Part shown: positions 18,259 to 25,637 of the stretch, piece by piece
Position numbering within the stretch: the first letter of the stretch is position 1
Layout: each line of letters begins with the position of its first letter
From: an uncultured Clostridia bacterium
Lineage (GTDB): Bacteria > Bacillota > Clostridia > Lachnospirales > Anaerotignaceae
DNA: 64,000 nucleotides
Assembly (NCBI GenBank): GCA_902477755.1
Contig: CABSIK010000003.1
Coordinates: forward strand, 246,804 to 310,803
Direction: 5' to 3'
The notes under the pieces: generated by a model
Seen by the model: the letters and a program-made list of their open reading frames with translations, nothing else
Database searches by the model: none
What the model was told of the DNA's origin: nothing
Translations under genes and position numbers: made by a program

Positions 18259-18296
18259 AAAGCCGAAACCTCTTTTTAGAAGTTTCGGCTTTTTCT
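18259..18296 (+). terminator. Terminator downstream of htpG
   Basis: AAAGCCGAAAC and GTTTCGGCTTT arms followed by a T-rich run. Its right arm can pair instead with the arm at 18071-18085 on the other side of repeat copy A. Confidence 0.75.
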
Positions 18297-18320
18297 TATG
18301 GTTTCACTGCGCAAACACCC

Positions 18321-18596
18321 TTAATTCCGGTTAATCCCATGAACAACGGCTTCCGCAAATTCTTTCTTTTCTTTCGGCACATAAACACTGTACGCATTTG
18401 CAGAGGTATCTACCCCAATGGTATTGATGACCAGCGGATTCCCCCCAAAGGCTACATCTCTGGACATTCTGTTTTGGACAGGATTGTCCACACGCACTTT
18501 ACATTCCACGCCGCTTTCCTTCAGCGCTTCTTTGATACGTCCCACCAGAACAACATCATACCCCTCATAGATCTTTTTCCATCCAATGTTCAACAT
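18321..18596 (-). CDS. Small protein of unknown function
   Basis: A 91-residue protein starting MLNIGWKKIYEGYDVVLVGR. The start is chosen because an AAAGGAGG site lies ten bases upstream of the ATG at 18596; the longer frame would begin inside that site. The pattern of an early 'IYEGYD', a helix containing LKESGVECKVRV and a late 'VYVPKEKKEFAEAV' is reminiscent of DUF2007-type small signalling proteins, but the similarity is too weak to name it. No membrane segment. It follows exoA by 41 bases on the same strand and may share its transcript. Confidence 0.6.
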   Translation of the reverse strand: MLNIGWKKIYEGYDVVLVGRIKEALKESGVECKVRVDNPVQNRMSRDVAFGGNPLVINTIGVDTSANAYSVYVPKEKKEFAEAVVHGINRN

Positions 18597-18637
18597 AAGC
18601 CATGCGCCTCCTTTATCCAATGAAAGATTTTTTCATC

Positions 18638-19393
18638 TTACAAAGCAATATCCAATTCCACAGGGCAATGGTCAGACCCCATGATGTCGCTGTGGATTTT
18701 TGCGTCCTGCAAAGCATCCCGCAGACGCTCGGAAACCACATAATAGTCGATACGCCATCCGGCATTATTCTTTCTGGCGTTAAAACGATAGCTCCACCAA
18801 GAATATGCCCCTGTCACATCAGGATAAAAATGACGGAAGGTATCCACAAAGCCTGCTTCCAGCAGTTCTGTGAATTTGCCTCTTTCTTCGTCTGTAAAGC
18901 CTGCGTTTCGGCGGTTGGTAGAAGGATTTTTCAGGTCAATTTCCGTATGTGCCACATTCAGGTCACCACAGACGATGACAGGCTTTGTTTTGTCCAATTC
19001 CTGTAAATATGCCCGGAAAGCATCATCCCAAGTCATGCGGTAATCCAGACGGGCGTTTTCCTGCTGGGAATTGGGCGTATAGACCGTAACATGGTAGAAT
19101 TTTTCAAATTCCAGCGTAATGACACGCCCCTCTTTGTCATGCTCCTCAATGCCCAAGCCGTAAGAAACGGAAATGGGTTCCTCTTTTGTGAATACTGCCA
19201 CACCGGAATAGCCTTTCTTTTCCGCATAATTCCAGTACTGGTGATAGCCTTCTGTGGGCAGGTCAATCTGCCCTTCCTGCAATTTTGTTTCCTGTATGGA
19301 AAAAATGTCTGCGTCCGCTTCTTTGAAATAATCCAAAAAGCCTTTGCCCACGGCTGCCCGCAGACCATTGACATTCCATGAAATCATTTTCAT
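18638..19393 (-). CDS. xth: Exodeoxyribonuclease III / AP endonuclease
   Basis: DNA repair enzyme of the exonuclease-endonuclease-phosphatase fold that cuts at abasic sites and trims 3' ends. The 251-residue protein has the family metal and active-site motifs: SWNVNGLRA, the glutamate in IQETKL, CGDLNVAHTEIDL, and the terminal GSDHCPVELDI histidine and aspartate. Length is typical of the ExoA branch. Confidence 0.96.
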   Translation of the reverse strand: MKMISWNVNGLRAAVGKGFLDYFKEADADIFSIQETKLQEGQIDLPTEGYHQYWNYAEKKGYSGVAVFTKEEPISVSYGLGIEEHDKEGRVITLEFEKFYHVTVYTPNSQQENARLDYRMTWDDAFRAYLQELDKTKPVIVCGDLNVAHTEIDLKNPSTNRRNAGFTDEERGKFTELLEAGFVDTFRHFYPDVTGAYSWWSYRFNARKNNAGWRIDYYVVSERLRDALQDAKIHSDIMGSDHCPVELDIAL

Positions 19394-19450
19394 CTCTTAT
19401 TCGCTCCTTTTCCTGTTTCTCAAAGTATAACACATTCCCCTTTCCTTGTC

Positions 19451-19479
19451 TTGTGTCTTTTGCACCAAAGGGGTAAAAT
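19451..19479 (+). promoter_or_regulatory. Promoter for the ArsC-like/nitrilase operon
   Basis: TTGTGT (19451-19456), a 17-base spacer, TAAAAT (19474-19479), 32 bases before the first ATG. Confidence 0.65.
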
Positions 19480-19511
19480 AAAATCAGCAAACCCCAGGAA
19501 AGGAGTTTTAT

Positions 19512-19847
19512 ATGAATATTCAAATTTACGGCGCAAAAAAATGTTTCGACACCAAAAAGGCGGAACGGTATTTCAAGGAACGGAAAATCTCTTTTCAGTC
19601 CATTGATATCCACCGTTTCGGCATGAGCAAAAGCGTATTTGAATCTGCAAAGCGATGCATCGATGTGGAAGACATGATTGACCGCAAAGCAAAAGCATAC
19701 AAAGATTTATATATGGATTACATCGACGAGAAAAAACGAGAAGGGACCCTTTTTGAAAATCCTGCCCTTTTTCGGACACCCATCGTCCGCAACGGAAAGG
19801 AATTCACACTGGGTTACTGCCCTGACGTATGGAAAAACTGGGAATAA
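19512..19847 (+). CDS. ArsC/Spx-family protein (YffB-like)
   Basis: A 111-residue thioredoxin-fold protein of the arsenate reductase/Spx superfamily. It has one N-terminal cysteine (C12 in GAKKCFDTKKA), as in ArsC and YffB, not the CxxC of Spx, and the late RTPIVRNGK segment containing the conserved cis-proline. No arsenic-resistance genes are nearby, so arsenate reduction is not supported by context. It is followed after 18 bases by the nitrilase gene and is probably the first gene of that operon. Confidence 0.85.
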   Translation: MNIQIYGAKKCFDTKKAERYFKERKISFQSIDIHRFGMSKSVFESAKRCIDVEDMIDRKAKAYKDLYMDYIDEKKREGTLFENPALFRTPIVRNGKEFTLGYCPDVWKNWE

Positions 19848-19865
19848 TGAAGGAGGTTTTTGTAT

Positions 19866-20663
19866 ATGAAAATTGCGTTGGCACAGCTGAATATGGGTTT
19901 TGAGGATAAAGGTCTTGCCATGAAAACCTGCGCAGAACTCATGGAAAAAGCCGCTGAAAAAGAGGCTGACATGATTGTCTTTCCGGAAATGACACTGACA
20001 GGCTTCACCATGTCCCCTGCCACCTATGGTGAGTTAAAGGAAAACAGCAAAACCATCACTTTCTTTCAGGACGTGGCAAAAAAATTCCAGATGGCTGTTG
20101 TTTTCGGCGTGATCTTTTTAGAGGATGGAACAGCGCGGAATCACAGCATCGTTATGGACAAAAACGGTCATATTCTGACAGATTATGCCAAAATCCATCC
20201 TTTCTCCTACGGTGCGGAAGCCAAGTATTACAGCGGCGGCGATGCACTGGCGTTCTGTCAGGTAGACGGCGTACCTCTGTCCCCTTTTGTATGTTATGAC
20301 CTGCGATTCCCGGAAATCTTTCAGGCGGCTTCCAAAAAAAGCCTTGTTATGACCGTCATTGCCAACTGGCCTGTTGCCCGTGTAGGTCACTGGAAAACAC
20401 TCCTGCAGGCGCGTGCCATTGAAAGCCAGAGCTTCATTGTTGGTGTCAACCGCAGCGGCAAAGACCGTACCCTCACTTACAGCGGTGACAGCATGCTCAT
20501 CTCTCCCACTGGGGAAATCTTAGCTCATCTGACAGGAGAAAATGAACTGGCTGTAGTAGAAATCGACCCCAAAGAAGCAGAAGCATATCGGGCAGAATTC
20601 CCCTTGAAAGCAGACCGAAAAGAAGACCTTTACAGCCGCTTTTTTGCGGAAACAAAGGCATGA
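19866..20663 (+). CDS. Carbon-nitrogen hydrolase (nitrilase superfamily, omega-amidase-like)
   Basis: Hydrolyses a C-N amide bond using a Glu-Lys-Cys triad. In this 265-residue protein the triad is E41 (PEMTLTGF), K109 (DYAKIHPF) and C143 (VCYDLRFPE). The short length and motifs fit the Nit2/YafV omega-amidase branch, which releases ammonia from alpha-ketoglutaramate or the methionine-salvage analogue, but the substrate is not proven. The ATG at 19866 is preceded by GGAGG. Its stop overlaps the next start as ATGA. Confidence 0.9.
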   Translation: MKIALAQLNMGFEDKGLAMKTCAELMEKAAEKEADMIVFPEMTLTGFTMSPATYGELKENSKTITFFQDVAKKFQMAVVFGVIFLEDGTARNHSIVMDKNGHILTDYAKIHPFSYGAEAKYYSGGDALAFCQVDGVPLSPFVCYDLRFPEIFQAASKKSLVMTVIANWPVARVGHWKTLLQARAIESQSFIVGVNRSGKDRTLTYSGDSMLISPTGEILAHLTGENELAVVEIDPKEAEAYRAEFPLKADRKEDLYSRFFAETKA

Positions 20664-21160
20664 TTCTGGAAACACCCCGTCTGTATTTACGGGAATTAAA
20701 AGAAGCAGACCTGCCCAATCTTCTGGAAATGATGAAGGGACAGCAGAATTTTTATGAACGCCCATTTTCACAACAGGAATTGCAAAACTGGCTCATCAGA
20801 CAGCAGCAGCGATACCATCAGAACTTTGGTATCTGGGGCGTTTGCCGAAAAGATGATGATGCTCTCATTGGTCAGGCTGGTCTGACGCTCCAGCGTTTTG
20901 GCAAACGGATGCTCTGGGAAATCGGTTACGGCATCATACCTTCCCAACGGAAGAAAGGCTATGCCAAGGAAGCCGCTGCCGCCTGTGTACAGTTTGCTTT
21001 TTCTGCCCGAAAAGAACCCATTGTTTATGCAGTCATTGCTTCTGACAATTCCCCTTCTCTTTCCGTTGCCAAAGCCATCGGCATGACACAGGAAGATGAA
21101 ACATTAGACCGCATGGGCAAATCTTATCTGCTTTTTTCCATCCACCAACAACAATCATGA
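20660..21160 (+). CDS. GNAT-family N-acetyltransferase (RimJ/RimL type)
   Basis: A 166-residue acetyltransferase with the typical N-terminal LETPRLYLRELKEAD, central WEIGYGIIPSQRKKGYAKEAA (acetyl-CoA binding loop) and the C-terminal SVAKAIGM segment. Members of this branch acetylate ribosomal proteins, aminoglycosides or small molecules; the target here is unknown. It overlaps the nitrilase stop by four bases and is followed after 17 bases by the LOR/SDH-type gene, so all three are co-translated. Confidence 0.9.
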   Translation: MILETPRLYLRELKEADLPNLLEMMKGQQNFYERPFSQQELQNWLIRQQQRYHQNFGIWGVCRKDDDALIGQAGLTLQRFGKRMLWEIGYGIIPSQRKKGYAKEAAAACVQFAFSARKEPIVYAVIASDNSPSLSVAKAIGMTQEDETLDRMGKSYLLFSIHQQQS

Positions 21161-21177
21161 ATTAAAGGAGAATTGAT

Positions 21178-22266
21178 ATGAGTTTTTCACTTCGCCCCTA
21201 CACACCTCCAGATTTTACCCAGCCTTTTCTGGCTAACGCGCCGGATGTCTGTTTCCATCCTGCCCCCTTTGACGGTGTGGCACCGGAACAGTACCATGCC
21301 ATGAGCATTTTTCCGGAATATTTCAAAGTCGATGGCACATGGCTGCTGGCAGAAGAAAGCCGGATGGACTGTGTGGCTATTTATGAAAATGAAAAAATCA
21401 TCGTGCGTGAATTCCGTCTGCTGAAAAAAGGCGACCTCATTGCCATCGGACGCACAGAGGACGGTTCTGATGGCATTTATGTCCATGCCAATGGCTTTTC
21501 TGAAGAAGCGGAATTGCAGGAGGTTTTCGCTTTCCGTCAGGGACGCTCCCGGGAAACAGCCTTTTCCAAAGACTATAATGAACTGTACGAAATTCTCCGT
21601 CATGACCGTGACCACGGAAAAATCGTCTGGGTGCTGGGGCCTGCCTTCACCTTTGACAAAGACGCAAGAGATGCTTTTTCCAAAATGATTGCAGGAGGAT
21701 ACGTTCATGCCCTCATGGCAGGCAATGCCCTTGCTACCCACGATTTGGAAGGCGCATACCTGAACACTGCTCTGGGACAGAATATCTACACCCAGAAAAA
21801 CCAGCCAAACGGACATTACAACCATCTGGACACCATCAATCGGGTGCGTTTCCATGGAAGTATCCCTGCTTTTCTGGAAAAAGAACACATTGACAACGGC
21901 ATCATTTACAACTGCGAAAAACATCATGTACCCTATGTCCTTGCAGGCTCCATTCGGGACGACGGCCCTTTGCCGCCTGTATTTGGCAACGTATATGAGG
22001 CGCAAAATGCCATGCGTGACCAGATTCGCAATGCCACCACCGTTATTTGCATGGCAACCATGCTCCATACCATTGCCACAGGAAATATGACCCCTTCCTA
22101 TCGGGTCATGGCAGATGGTACTGTGCGACAGATTTATTTTTACTGCGTAGATATTTCTGAATTTGCCGTCAACAAATTGGCAGACAGAGGCAGTCTGTCC
22201 GCCAGAGGTATCGTCACCAACGTACAGGACTTTATCTGCACCACAGCCAAAGCCCTTGGATTATAA
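21178..22266 (+). CDS. LOR/SDH-domain enzyme, ornithine cyclodeaminase-like (TIGR00300 type)
   Basis: The 362-residue protein matches the LOR/SDH conserved region found in cyanobacterial AgrE/ArgZ and archaeal ornithine cyclodeaminases. Recognisable blocks are GNALATHDLEGAYLNTALG (from about residue 182), HLDTINRVRFHGSIPAFLEK, YVLAGSIRDDGPLP (about 254) and ATMLHTIATGNMTPS, with a late DRGS-AxGIVTNV segment (about 336). It lacks the N-terminal arginine-dihydrolase domain of the cyanobacterial proteins. If the activity holds, it would turn ornithine into proline and ammonia with NAD. It follows the nitrilase and GNAT genes, so the operon may handle amino-acid nitrogen; this is inference. Confidence 0.78.
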   Translation: MSFSLRPYTPPDFTQPFLANAPDVCFHPAPFDGVAPEQYHAMSIFPEYFKVDGTWLLAEESRMDCVAIYENEKIIVREFRLLKKGDLIAIGRTEDGSDGIYVHANGFSEEAELQEVFAFRQGRSRETAFSKDYNELYEILRHDRDHGKIVWVLGPAFTFDKDARDAFSKMIAGGYVHALMAGNALATHDLEGAYLNTALGQNIYTQKNQPNGHYNHLDTINRVRFHGSIPAFLEKEHIDNGIIYNCEKHHVPYVLAGSIRDDGPLPPVFGNVYEAQNAMRDQIRNATTVICMATMLHTIATGNMTPSYRVMADGTVRQIYFYCVDISEFAVNKLADRGSLSARGIVTNVQDFICTTAKALGL

Positions 22267-22301
22267 ACATTTGCAGCCCAAACATAAAACATTCTCTTTG
22301 A

Positions 22302-22399
22302 GCTGCTTCATAGAATACAAAAAGCTGAAACCCTGACAACACAAAGGATTTCAGCTTTTTTATTTTTCTGAGATTTTACCATGTATGCTTTCTTTTAAA
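22302..22399 (+). repeat. Decayed copy F of the interspersed repeat
   Basis: About 98 bases resemble the left half of the repeat family (CTTCAT, an AAAGCTGAAA/TTTCAGCTTT stem, then TTTTTCTGAGATTTTA and a CTTTCTT run as in copy B), without the second hairpin. The stem also serves as a terminator after the ornithine-cyclodeaminase-like gene. Confidence 0.6.
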
Positions 22400-22489
22400 A
22401 CTGTTTTTGTTTTTCAAAAAAATTCTGGCACCTGCATCTTCTTTTTGAATAAAATAGTATAACTGACAAAATGAAAGCGGGGAGTCACC

Positions 22490-23482
22490 GTGTCCTTTTT
22501 TAATCATTGCTGCTGGAGAGGTCCCTTTCCGCATCCCTGCTGTCTGCAAATCTGCTGTTGCTGCCCTACCGGTGGAGAAACTGGCGCCACCGGTGAAACC
22601 GGACCTACTGGCATATCTGGTGAAACAGGTGAAACCGGACCCACCGGGGCTACTGGGCCTACTGGGGCTACTGGGGCTACTGGACCTACAGGCGTTACCG
22701 GAGCTGCTGGTGTTATCGGACCTACCGGGGCTACTGGTGCTACAGGTGTTGCTGGGCCTATAGGCGTAACGGGGCCTACGGGCGTTACTGGGCCTACGGG
22801 CGTTACCGGGCCTACGGGCGTTACCGGGCCTACGGGCGTTACCGGGCCTACGGGCGTTACTGGGCCTACGGGCGTTACCGGGCCTACGGGGGTTACGGGC
22901 GCTACCGGCGCCGATGGTGCTACGGGGGCTGCTGGTGTAACCGGAGCTACTGGGCCTACCGGTGCTGCTGGAGCCATAGGGCCTGCTGGGGTGACTGGCA
23001 ATACCGGTACGACTGGGGCAACTGGCGCAACTGGCGCAACTGGTGCTACAGGAGCTACGGGCGTTACTGGACCTATACCAGATGATATTTTTGCTTCCTA
23101 TATCAACATACAATTCCCCCTCATTCGTGATTCAAGACTTTCATTTTTTCCAGACGTACAGGATAGCACCGGAAACATCGTCCAAACCAGTTTGGAAGAA
23201 ATTTCTCTTACCCCAGGATATTATCTGATTTCTTATAAAATATCCGCTCTGTTTTCCGCCCCTAACTATCTGCAAATTACCCCAAGCTACAATGGGACTT
23301 CCCATTTAGAAACAGGTGTTTATTTTGCGACAGCTGCCAATGGCTCAACAGCCTGCGGTTCCGCATATTTGATATTATATGCACCTGCGGCCACCACGCT
23401 TTTTTTCAACTACTCCGGTTCTTCAAACGCAACAGACGGCGAATTCAATCTGACCATTGTAAAACTGCGCCGCTCCCTCTAA
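22490..23482 (+). CDS. Collagen-like Gly-X-Thr repeat protein (exosporium/BclA-like)
   Basis: A 330-residue protein with a cysteine-rich N-terminus (about 1-27, CCWRGPFPHPCC and ICCCC), a collagen-like region of uninterrupted Gly-X-Y triplets with Y mostly threonine (about 28-196), and a C-terminal globular domain of about 130 residues (FASYINIQFPLIRD onward) of the size and type seen in BclA-like proteins. Such proteins form hair-like fibres on spores of Bacillus and Clostridia. It starts with GTG after a GGGGAG site. The gene stands alone. Its GC-rich repeat tract differs from the neighbouring composition. Confidence 0.88.
   Translation: MSFFNHCCWRGPFPHPCCLQICCCCPTGGETGATGETGPTGISGETGETGPTGATGPTGATGATGPTGVTGAAGVIGPTGATGATGVAGPIGVTGPTGVTGPTGVTGPTGVTGPTGVTGPTGVTGPTGVTGPTGVTGATGADGATGAAGVTGATGPTGAAGAIGPAGVTGNTGTTGATGATGATGATGATGVTGPIPDDIFASYINIQFPLIRDSRLSFFPDVQDSTGNIVQTSLEEISLTPGYYLISYKISALFSAPNYLQITPSYNGTSHLETGVYFATAANGSTACGSAYLILYAPAATTLFFNYSGSSNATDGEFNLTIVKLRRSL
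22772..22897 (+). repeat. 18-bp tandem repeat inside the collagen-like gene
   Basis: Seven nearly identical 18-base units (GGGCCTACGGGCGTTACY), each coding Gly-Pro-Thr-Gly-Val-Thr, with an imperfect unit before them. The near identity at third codon positions implies recent expansion, so the length is likely to vary between strains. Confidence 0.9.
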
Positions 23483-23510
23483 GGTCTGAAACAACCTCTT
23501 GCAGAACTTA

Positions 23511-23538
23511 TTGTGTTCCTTGGGAATCGTGCTATAAT
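23511..23538 (+). promoter_or_regulatory. Promoter for the flavoprotein gene
   Basis: TTGTGT (23511-23516), 16 bases, TATAAT (23533-23538). AAGGAGGGA precedes the ATG at 23575. Confidence 0.7.
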
Positions 23539-23574
23539 AAAAAGCATGCAAACCAACACAAGGAGGGATTTTCC

Positions 23575-24189
23575 ATGAAAGTAATACTGGTAAACGGCGG
23601 CCCCCACAAAGAAGGCTGCACATATACCGCACTGCGTGAGGTAGCAGATGCTTTGGAACAAAACGGCGTAGAAACCGAAATCTTCTGGCTGGGCAATGAT
23701 CCCATTGCCGGATGCATTGACTGCGGATACTGTAAGAAAACAGACAGATGCTTCCGCAAGGACTGCGTCAACGAATTTATTGAAAAAGCTGCTGATGCTG
23801 ACGGATTTGTATTCGGTACTCCCGTTCACTTCGCTTCTGCAGCAGGCGCTCTCATTTCTTTCCTGGACAGAGCTTTTTATGGCAGAGACTTCAGCGGAAA
23901 GGTTGGCGCTACGGTGATCAGCTGCAGACGTGCCGGCGCCACAGCAACTTTCGATGAAATCAATAAGTACTTTGCCATCAAAGGCATGCCGATCGTCACA
24001 TCCAGCTATTGGAACATGGTTCATGGCAACACACCAGAAGAAGTCAAACAGGATTTGGAAGGTATGCAGACCATGCGGATTCTGGGCAGAAACATGGCTT
24101 GGCTTTTGAAGTGTATCGAAGCCGGCAAACAGGCTGGTGTTCCCACACCGGAAAAAGAAGAAAAAATCTGGACAAATTTTGTTAGATAA
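23575..24189 (+). CDS. Flavodoxin-fold NAD(P)H-dependent FMN reductase family protein
   Basis: A 204-residue flavodoxin-like protein starting MKVILVNGGPHKEGCTYTAL, the FMN phosphate-binding loop of the NADPH-dependent FMN reductase/iron-sulfur flavoprotein group. A cysteine cluster CIDCGYCKKTDRC (about residues 46-58) is a motif of that group and could hold an iron-sulfur centre. GTPVHFASAAG is the second FMN contact region. Electron-transfer or quinone/nitro-compound reduction is likely, partner unknown. It stands alone with its own promoter and terminator. Confidence 0.87.
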   Translation: MKVILVNGGPHKEGCTYTALREVADALEQNGVETEIFWLGNDPIAGCIDCGYCKKTDRCFRKDCVNEFIEKAADADGFVFGTPVHFASAAGALISFLDRAFYGRDFSGKVGATVISCRRAGATATFDEINKYFAIKGMPIVTSSYWNMVHGNTPEEVKQDLEGMQTMRILGRNMAWLLKCIEAGKQAGVPTPEKEEKIWTNFVR

Positions 24190-24192
24190 ATC

Positions 24193-24241
24193 AAAAGAAC
24201 CGGAATTCCTGTATTTTCAGAAATTTCGGTTCTTCTTTTTT
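24193..24241. terminator. Bidirectional terminator
   Basis: AAGAACCGGAATT and AATTTCGGTTCTT arms with a following T run, between the convergent flavoprotein and phosphatase genes. Confidence 0.8.
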
Positions 24242-24698
24242 ACAGTTCTTTTTCCAAGTGGGCAAGGAGTCCTTCACACCCCTCCAGAATATCATCATAG
24301 GTCACATCAAAATTCCCCGTATACCATGGATCCGCAATATCTCGAGGATGATCGGAAAAATCCAGCAGACAGCAGATTTTCCCTTCCGGGTCTGTGGGCA
24401 AAATCCGTTTGATCTCTCGCAGATTGTATTTTTCCATACAGATAATGTAATCGTAATCCGTATAATCCTGTTTTGTTACCTGACGGGCATATTTCCCTTT
24501 TGTGGAAATACCGTACTGCGCCAGTTTCTGTACAGTTCCTCTGTGAACAGGATTGCCGATTTCTTCTCTGCTGGTTGCGGCAGAAGCAATGGAAATCTGT
24601 TGAGACAAACCTTTTTTCATAACCATATCCTTGAATAAAAATTCTGCCATAGGAGAACGACAGATATTGCCGTGGCAGATGAATAATACCTTTATCAT
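24240..24698 (-). CDS. Low-molecular-weight protein tyrosine phosphatase
   Basis: A 152-residue phosphatase with the P-loop CHGNICRS at residues 8-15 (catalytic C8 and R14) at the very N-terminus and the general-acid region DPWYTGNFDVTYDDI. In Firmicutes these enzymes act on arginine or tyrosine phosphoproteins or on capsule kinases; no kinase or capsule gene is next to it. It is monocistronic as far as can be seen. Confidence 0.94.
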   Translation of the reverse strand: MIKVLFICHGNICRSPMAEFLFKDMVMKKGLSQQISIASAATSREEIGNPVHRGTVQKLAQYGISTKGKYARQVTKQDYTDYDYIICMEKYNLREIKRILPTDPEGKICCLLDFSDHPRDIADPWYTGNFDVTYDDILEGCEGLLAHLEKEL

Positions 24699-24982
24699 AT
24701 TTTTTCCCTTTCTTTACATTGCAATTTTTGATATTTTATTCTACCACAACTTCCGCTTTTTTTGCAATTTGTCCCTTATTCCAACAGAACATCTTCATTA
24801 ATATCTATATTCTCCGACAACATTTTACACAAATAGTACAAATGTATATTATTGTATTTTGTAAAATATATAAAACTTTCTCATTGCCTATTGTAATTAT
24901 CTTTCTTATTCATTAAAATATGGTTGTATTACGTTAATCTGTGCGGCGTTCTTCTAATTAACTGTAGTGAACGCTTCACAAG

Positions 24983-25014
24983 CCATTTGGCTTGCCAAAT
25001 GGAACAATTATAAT
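24983..25014 (+). promoter_or_regulatory. Inverted repeat overlapping a promoter
   Basis: CCATTTGG-CTTG-CCAAATGG (24983-25002) is a perfect 8-bp inverted repeat immediately before TATAAT (25009-25014), covering the expected -35 position. A repressor or activator site is likely. The rest of the 346-base gap (24699-25044) is AT-rich and shows nothing else I can name. Confidence 0.55.
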
Positions 25015-25044
25015 GCTTTATTTTTAGAAGGGAGAACATGAAAC

Positions 25045-25551
25045 ATGAAAAAACGTCTTATTGCTTTGCTGACTATGATGTGCGTTGCAGTATCTTTGGC
25101 TGCATGCGGCGGCGGCGCTGCACAGGAAGAAACAACTTCTGACACAACTGCAGAAACAACAACTTCCGAAGAAACATCTGGCAGCGATCTGCTTTCTCTG
25201 GAAGAATCTTTCGAAGCTGACGGCGAAGAAGTTCAGAGCATGCTGGATGCTATGCAGGCACAGTATGAAGATCAGGGTATCAGCGTAAAACTGTATGCCG
25301 AAGGTGATGAAATGCATTACGATTTCACAATCGACAACGTTGTAACTACAGAAGAAACTCGTTCTGAACTGACAGAAGCTCTGAAAGCAGGCACAGAAGC
25401 ATCCGCTGCATCTTACTATGAACTGGCTAAAACCGTTAAAGCTGATGTTTCTAACGATGTTGTAATCGTAGTACTGACATTCTTCGATGGCGAAGGCAAC
25501 GAACTGTACACCCAGTCCTTCTCCTCCGCTGAAGAAGCAGCTGCTGAATAA
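25045..25551 (+). CDS. Small acidic lipoprotein (DUF4854-like)
   Basis: A 168-residue exported lipoprotein. The N-terminus MKKRLIALLTMMCVAVSLAAC is a type II signal peptide with lipobox SLAAC. A Thr/Ser/Glu-rich linker (about 25-48) leads to a compact domain of alternating helices and strands (EVQSMLDAMQAQYEDQGISVKLYAEGDEMHYDF), resembling DUF4854 lipoproteins, function unknown. AGAAGGGAG precedes the ATG. Its codon use is unusually even, as in well-expressed genes, and it is followed by a strong terminator. Confidence 0.8.
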   Translation: MKKRLIALLTMMCVAVSLAACGGGAAQEETTSDTTAETTTSEETSGSDLLSLEESFEADGEEVQSMLDAMQAQYEDQGISVKLYAEGDEMHYDFTIDNVVTTEETRSELTEALKAGTEASAASYYELAKTVKADVSNDVVIVVLTFFDGEGNELYTQSFSSAEEAAAE

Positions 25552-25562
25552 GATTTCTTTTT

Positions 25563-25589
25563 GACGCCACCTCATGCGGCGTCTTTTTT
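25563..25589 (+). terminator. Terminator of the lipoprotein gene
   Basis: GACGCC (25563-25568) and GGCGTC (25578-25583), followed by a run of six T. Confidence 0.9.
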
Positions 25590-25596
25590 ATTACAG

Positions 25597-25637
25597 AAAA
25601 AGCCCCCTATTCCAACGAATAGGGGGCTTTCTTTTTA
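25597..25637. terminator. Terminator of the CDF gene
   Basis: AAAGCCCCCTATTC (25599-25612) pairs with GAATAGGGGGCTTT (25617-25630), A and T runs on both sides. It overlaps the end of the CDF gene. Confidence 0.88.

Noticed and set aside
22770..22910. Regular 18-base repeats considered as a CRISPR array
   Set aside because: Units are contiguous with no spacers and code for Gly-X-Y triplets in frame; there are no cas genes.
22504..23113. Proline-, alanine- and serine-rich minus-strand frames
   Set aside because: They are reverse readings of the collagen-like Gly-X-Thr tract.
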